Source: VXNE01 sp965205735
GTDB lineage: Bacteria; Pseudomonadota; Gammaproteobacteria; Pseudomonadales; Azotimanducaceae
Length of the DNA: 64,000 bases
Assembly: GCA_965205735.1 (NCBI GenBank)
Contig: OZ242179.1
Location: 2,790,001-2,854,000 of the forward strand
Reading direction: 5' to 3'
Shown: one piece after another, positions 61,011-64,000 of the stretch
Layout of the letters: every line of letters begins with the position of its first letter
Position numbering within the stretch: position 1 is the stretch's first letter
Program-made: the position numbers and the translations under genes
Notes under the pieces: model-generated
The model's database searches: none
Seen by the model: the letters and a program-made list of their open reading frames with translations, nothing else
What the model was told of the DNA's origin: nothing

Positions 61011-62242
61011 ATGCGGGTCCCTATGCAAACCTCCGCGTCCTCGAGTGCGGCAACGGTACTGGGTGTGCGTTCGCGGGCCAGATTCTCGCGGACAAGGGAG
61101 CGGAGGTGATCAAGGTCGAGCCCCGCCAGGGCGATGATCTGCGCTGGCGGGACCCGCACCGAAGCGGCGAGTCAAAGGCGTTTCAGTGGCTTTGCCGCGG
61201 CAAGCGATCAATCATCGTCGACGACGACACCGATGCCGGGCGCGCTGTGCTTGCGCGTCTCGCGAAGGCGGTGGATGTCGTGCTGACGAACTGGCCACAG
61301 TCACGCCTGACGAAGGCTGGCCTCGATCCGGCCGCACTATTGGCGGCAAACCCGCGCCTCGTCGTGCTGTGCTGCAGCAGATTCGGAGCAGTGGGCGAGT
61401 GGGCGGAGCGTCCCGCGAACGACCTCGTGCTGCAGGCGTTCAGCGGCTTGACCGAAGCCGAGCGAAAGCGGCGCGATGACGGTACGCCGGACGCAATTCG
61501 CTGCTCGGAGATCACGCAGTTTTCGGCGGGCCTGATGGTGGCGATAGGCATCGGGGCGGCTCTCTATCATCGCGAGCGCTCGGGCCGCGGCCAGATAGTG
61601 CGGACGAGCGAGTTGGGCACGGCGTTGCTCATGCATTGCTGGCGCATCGGGCGCAATGGCCCGACGGGTATTTCGGCAAACGCCGCCGAGCGGCAGTTGG
61701 CGCAGGGTCGGGCGCGCGGGGCGAGTCATGGGGAACTCGCGGCCCCCTTGGGCCCGCCGCGCGACCCGGTGTCGATCGCCGGGCGCTGCTTCTACCGCGC
61801 CTACGTCGCGGCGGATGGCGGTGCGGTTTTTCTCGGCGCGCAGTCGAGACCGATGCGCGACCGGGTGCGCAAGGCGTGGGGAACCGACTTCTTGCTGCGC
61901 GACGACCCGAACCACGATCCGGAAGATCCCGAACTCCAGGCCCGGTGCGTCGAATTCGTCGATCAGGTGGTCCGGGACATGGGTTCGCGCACGACGGCCG
62001 AGTGGCTCGAAACGCTGGAACAATGCGGCGTGCCGTCGGGCGAGGTGGCGTTCCCGGAAGATGTCGGCGCGCGCGAGCAGGTGAGGGTAAACGGCTACGT
62101 TGTCGACATCGATCATCCGCTCGACGGTCATCAACTGCAGGTTGCGCCTCTTGCGCAATTCGGCTGTTGTCCCGATCCCGATTTTCGTCCGTCGCCTTGC
62201 TTGGGCGAGCACACTACCGAGATTCTGGACGCGGACGTTTAG
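61007..62242 (+). CDS. class III (CaiB/BaiF) CoA-transferase-like protein lacking the usual catalytic Asp
   Basis: Intact 411-aa protein of the interlaced-dimer CoA-transferase family: LRVLECGNGTGCAFAGQILADKGAEVIKVEPRQGDDLR, LLAANPRLVVLCCSRFG, and C-terminal WLETLEQCGVPSGEVAFPEDV. In formyl-CoA and CaiB-type enzymes the acyl-anhydride-forming Asp lies in a VSxxDA segment after GxGQ; here GRGQIVRTSELGTALL aligns, putting Gly204 at that Asp. It may be a partner or regulatory subunit, or use another residue. GTG start overlaps the preceding pseudogene. Confidence 0.85.
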   Translation: MNAGPYANLRVLECGNGTGCAFAGQILADKGAEVIKVEPRQGDDLRWRDPHRSGESKAFQWLCRGKRSIIVDDDTDAGRAVLARLAKAVDVVLTNWPQSRLTKAGLDPAALLAANPRLVVLCCSRFGAVGEWAERPANDLVLQAFSGLTEAERKRRDDGTPDAIRCSEITQFSAGLMVAIGIGAALYHRERSGRGQIVRTSELGTALLMHCWRIGRNGPTGISANAAERQLAQGRARGASHGELAAPLGPPRDPVSIAGRCFYRAYVAADGGAVFLGAQSRPMRDRVRKAWGTDFLLRDDPNHDPEDPELQARCVEFVDQVVRDMGSRTTAEWLETLEQCGVPSGEVAFPEDVGAREQVRVNGYVVDIDHPLDGHQLQVAPLAQFGCCPDPDFRPSPCLGEHTTEILDADV

Positions 62243-62301
62243 GCTCGCTCCCCAATTGATCGGCTATGCTTCCTCCTTCCGGGAAAGCGAGCGGAGAAAA
62301 C

Positions 62302-63417
62302 ATGACGGAACCATTGCGAGTCGGATTAATTGGCACGGGAAGGATAGCCCACTCCCACATGACCGCTTACCTCACTCATCCTGATCGGGTGCAACTCGTA
62401 GCGGTCTGCGACATCATCGAACCGGCGGCACGGGCGTACGCGAAGGAAGCAGGTGTCGATGCCGTCTATACAGATTATGAAGAGATGCTGCGCGAAACCG
62501 ACCTCGATGCGGTGGACATTTGCAGCACTCACGACCAGCACTGGCCGCAGACCCTTGCCGCCGCTGCGGCGGGTAAGCATGTGCTCGTTGAGAAGTCGAT
62601 GGCGCACACGTTGGAGGCTTGCCGCGAGATGCTCGAAGCGGCCGACAGCGCCGGGGTAACCCTCATGGTGGCTCAGAACCAGCGCTATACGGCGGAAGCC
62701 GTTGCCGTCAAACGTTTCATTGACGACGGAAATCTGGGGGATATCCAGGCCGTTCGAACGCACGCGATCATGGCTGCCGTGCCCATGAACCCGCTCGGGC
62801 ACTGGATGAATGACGGCGAGCGGGGCGGCGGCGTCCTGCTGACCAACTCGATTCATCACGTCGATCTGCTGCGCTACTACATCGGCAACGTCAAGCGCGT
62901 GACGGGCGTGTGCAAGGCGGTACAGCCGGAACTGGTCAACGGCGCCGAAGACCTTGCCGCCGCGACGCTGGAATTCGAAAACGGTGCCATCGGCGACGTG
63001 TTCGGCAGCTGGACCACCAGCCTGGTCCCCGAGAGCCAGTACTACATGGTGATTGGCAGCAATGGAACCTTGCACTCGACGCCGCCGACGCCGGGGAGTC
63101 GGGGCATGGGTCACTTCGGAACCATCATGTGCGCCCTCAAATCGCCCGAGGACGCTGAGGCACCCCCTCGGGAGCCGGGTGGGGCATCTCGTCGGCGCAG
63201 ACGGCCGCGCGCGCGTTTCGAGCCCCTTCCGGCCCATGGCGCGGGACTGCCCTCGGAGAACAGCGTCGTGAACGAGATCCTGCACTTCGAGGAATGCTGC
63301 AGGACGGGCGCGGAACCGATCAGTGGCGGCCGGGACAACATCGAGACCATGAAGGTGATCGCGGGCATCTTTGAATCGTCACGAACGGGCAGAGCGGTCG
63401 ATCTGGACACGCTCTAG
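62302..63417 (+). CDS. Gfo/Idh/MocA-family oxidoreductase
   Basis: NAD(P)-dependent sugar/cyclitol-type oxidoreductase of 371 aa. Rossmann motif GLIGTGRIAHSHM near residue 8; HVLVEKSMA replaces the common EKP motif but keeps the catalytic Lys; NQRYTAEAVAVKRFI; HHVDLLRYYIG with the conserved Asp/His. ATG 62302 follows GGAGAAAAC. A short Arg-rich stretch (about 292-303) departs from family character and may come from two compensating frameshifts; sequence on both sides is normal. Divergence from known members leaves the substrate open. Confidence 0.88.
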   Translation: MTEPLRVGLIGTGRIAHSHMTAYLTHPDRVQLVAVCDIIEPAARAYAKEAGVDAVYTDYEEMLRETDLDAVDICSTHDQHWPQTLAAAAAGKHVLVEKSMAHTLEACREMLEAADSAGVTLMVAQNQRYTAEAVAVKRFIDDGNLGDIQAVRTHAIMAAVPMNPLGHWMNDGERGGGVLLTNSIHHVDLLRYYIGNVKRVTGVCKAVQPELVNGAEDLAAATLEFENGAIGDVFGSWTTSLVPESQYYMVIGSNGTLHSTPPTPGSRGMGHFGTIMCALKSPEDAEAPPREPGGASRRRRRPRARFEPLPAHGAGLPSENSVVNEILHFEECCRTGAEPISGGRDNIETMKVIAGIFESSRTGRAVDLDTL

Positions 63418-63429
63418 GAGCCCTCGGCC

Positions 63430-64000
63430 CTGACGCGCGAGCGGCGGAACCAAAGTGTTGCGGGCTGGCCTGGGCCCCGGAGAAGCGCGACGCGGGTTGC
63501 GGCGCTTGCGCTCATCGCGGCACTCGGCGTGACGCTGGCGGAAGCCGAGCCGACGTACAAGCACGGCGTATCGGTTTTCGGCGAATTCAAGTATCCGCCG
63601 GACTTCGAGCACTTCGACTATGTCAACCCCATTGCGCCGAAGGGCGGCATGCTGGTGCTCGCCACCGGCGCCAACTGGAACTCCTTCACGCCGCTTCTAT
63701 ACAAGGGCATCACCCCGCCGGGAAACAGCGTCATCAATGCGGCCGGCCTTTACGACGGTCTCTTGACCCAGGCGGAAGACGAGTTCGGAACGTTCTACGG
63801 CAATCTCGCCGAGTCGGTGATGATCGCCGACGACGCCAGTTGGGTGCGCTTCCGCTTGCGGCCGGAAGCACGCTGGCACGACGGCGAACCGGTGACGGCG
63901 CGAGACGTGGCGTTCACCTACGAGCATGTTCGGGAAAACAGCAGGCATGACATCCAGTCGGCTTTCGGAATGATCGAGTCGATCGAGGTGCAAGGCGAGC
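63430..64000 (+). CDS. YejA-like peptide ABC transporter substrate-binding protein, 3' end outside window
   Basis: Family 5 extracellular binding protein. After a signal peptide (hydrophobic RVAALALIAALGVTLA, cleavage after AEA) the mature part reads YKHGVSVFGEFKYPPDFEHFDYVNPIAPKGGMLVLATGANWNSFTPLLYKG and GLYDGLLTQAEDEFGTFYGNLAESVMIADDASWVRFRLRPEARWHDG, the YejA pattern. No ATG, GTG or TTG in frame precedes the signal sequence after the previous gene's stop (63417). The only upstream candidate is CTG 63430, 9 nt after AGGAG (63416-63420); GTG 63529 lies within the hydrophobic core. At least 190 codons are present. Not found by ordinary start-based gene calling. Confidence 0.8.
   Translation, partial: MTRERRNQSVAGWPGPRRSATRVAALALIAALGVTLAEAEPTYKHGVSVFGEFKYPPDFEHFDYVNPIAPKGGMLVLATGANWNSFTPLLYKGITPPGNSVINAAGLYDGLLTQAEDEFGTFYGNLAESVMIADDASWVRFRLRPEARWHDGEPVTARDVAFTYEHVRENSRHDIQSAFGMIESIEVQGE

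Overview
The window is about 62-65% GC bacterial chromosome. Its backbone runs mnmG-rsmG-parA ... parB-atpIBEFHAGDC ... glmU-glmS-uvrD. This is the origin-proximal gene order known from Gammaproteobacteria (mnmG-rsmG-atp-glmUS in E. coli, with parAB between rsmG and atp in many others). Subunit a (with Arg210 in the E. coli register), subunit c (carboxylate Asp59), ubiA, rubredoxin and the TonB receptor fit an aerobic Gram-negative. Gammaproteobacteria is an inference from synteny; the genus cannot be named.

Region 1 (1-2.6 kb): the end of mnmG, then rsmG and parA, tightly overlapped. Region 2 (2.6-19.0 kb) lies between parA and parB, which are normally adjacent. It holds an iodotyrosine-deiodinase-like flavoprotein, an MBL-fold protein, a DUF1538/PII-like/CBS operon with an amber codon in its second gene, an orphan Phd antitoxin with a 25-codon PIN toxin stump, a six-gene minus-strand operon (two ferritin-like proteins, two SCP2-like proteins, an FmdB zinc ribbon, an SDR), two Opp-type ABC ATPases, two small unknown genes, a leucine-rich-repeat lipoprotein, and a 1264-residue lipoprotein joining an FG-GAP/ASPIC-UnbV part to a vanadium haloperoxidase domain.

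Region 3 (19.2-27.8 kb): parB, the complete ATP synthase operon, and a GST gene. Region 4 (27.9-33.1 kb), between atp and glmU, is a decayed defence island: a C5 cytosine methyltransferase, a DUF433/DUF5615 toxin-antitoxin pair, a truncated type-ISP restriction gene, a truncated frameshifted IS630 transposase, and an unknown gene probably missing its 5' end. Region 5 (33.1-38.7 kb): glmU, glmS, uvrD.

Region 6 (38.6-44.2 kb): a TRAP transporter (binding lipoprotein plus convergent dctQ/dctM), ubiA, rubredoxin and a dicarboxylate/amino-acid:cation symporter. Region 7 (44.2-54.7 kb): an acyl-CoA style catabolic cluster (acetoacetate-decarboxylase-like protein, acyl-CoA dehydrogenase, acyl-CoA synthetase, DUF35 protein, thiolase, two nitroreductase-family genes, the second frameshifted and carrying a recombinase-like tail), then a TPR lipoprotein and a CRTAC1/FG-GAP protein. 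Region 8 (54.8-64 kb): a TonB receptor with a clear terminator, a sugar-type MFS gene wrecked by an internal deletion and a 173-bp hairpin MITE, a MaoC-like hydratase, a broken and an intact class III CoA-transferase (the intact one with Gly at the usual catalytic Asp position), a Gfo/Idh/MocA oxidoreductase, and the start of a YejA-like peptide-binding protein that lacks a standard start codon.

The strongest candidates for new biology are the ferritin-like/SCP2 operon (7.4-11.6 kb) and the haloperoxidase fusion (15.2-19.0 kb). Several genes here are broken (amber, frameshifts, truncations, deletion), suggesting a genome under relaxed selection or some sequencing error; these cannot be separated from the sequence alone.
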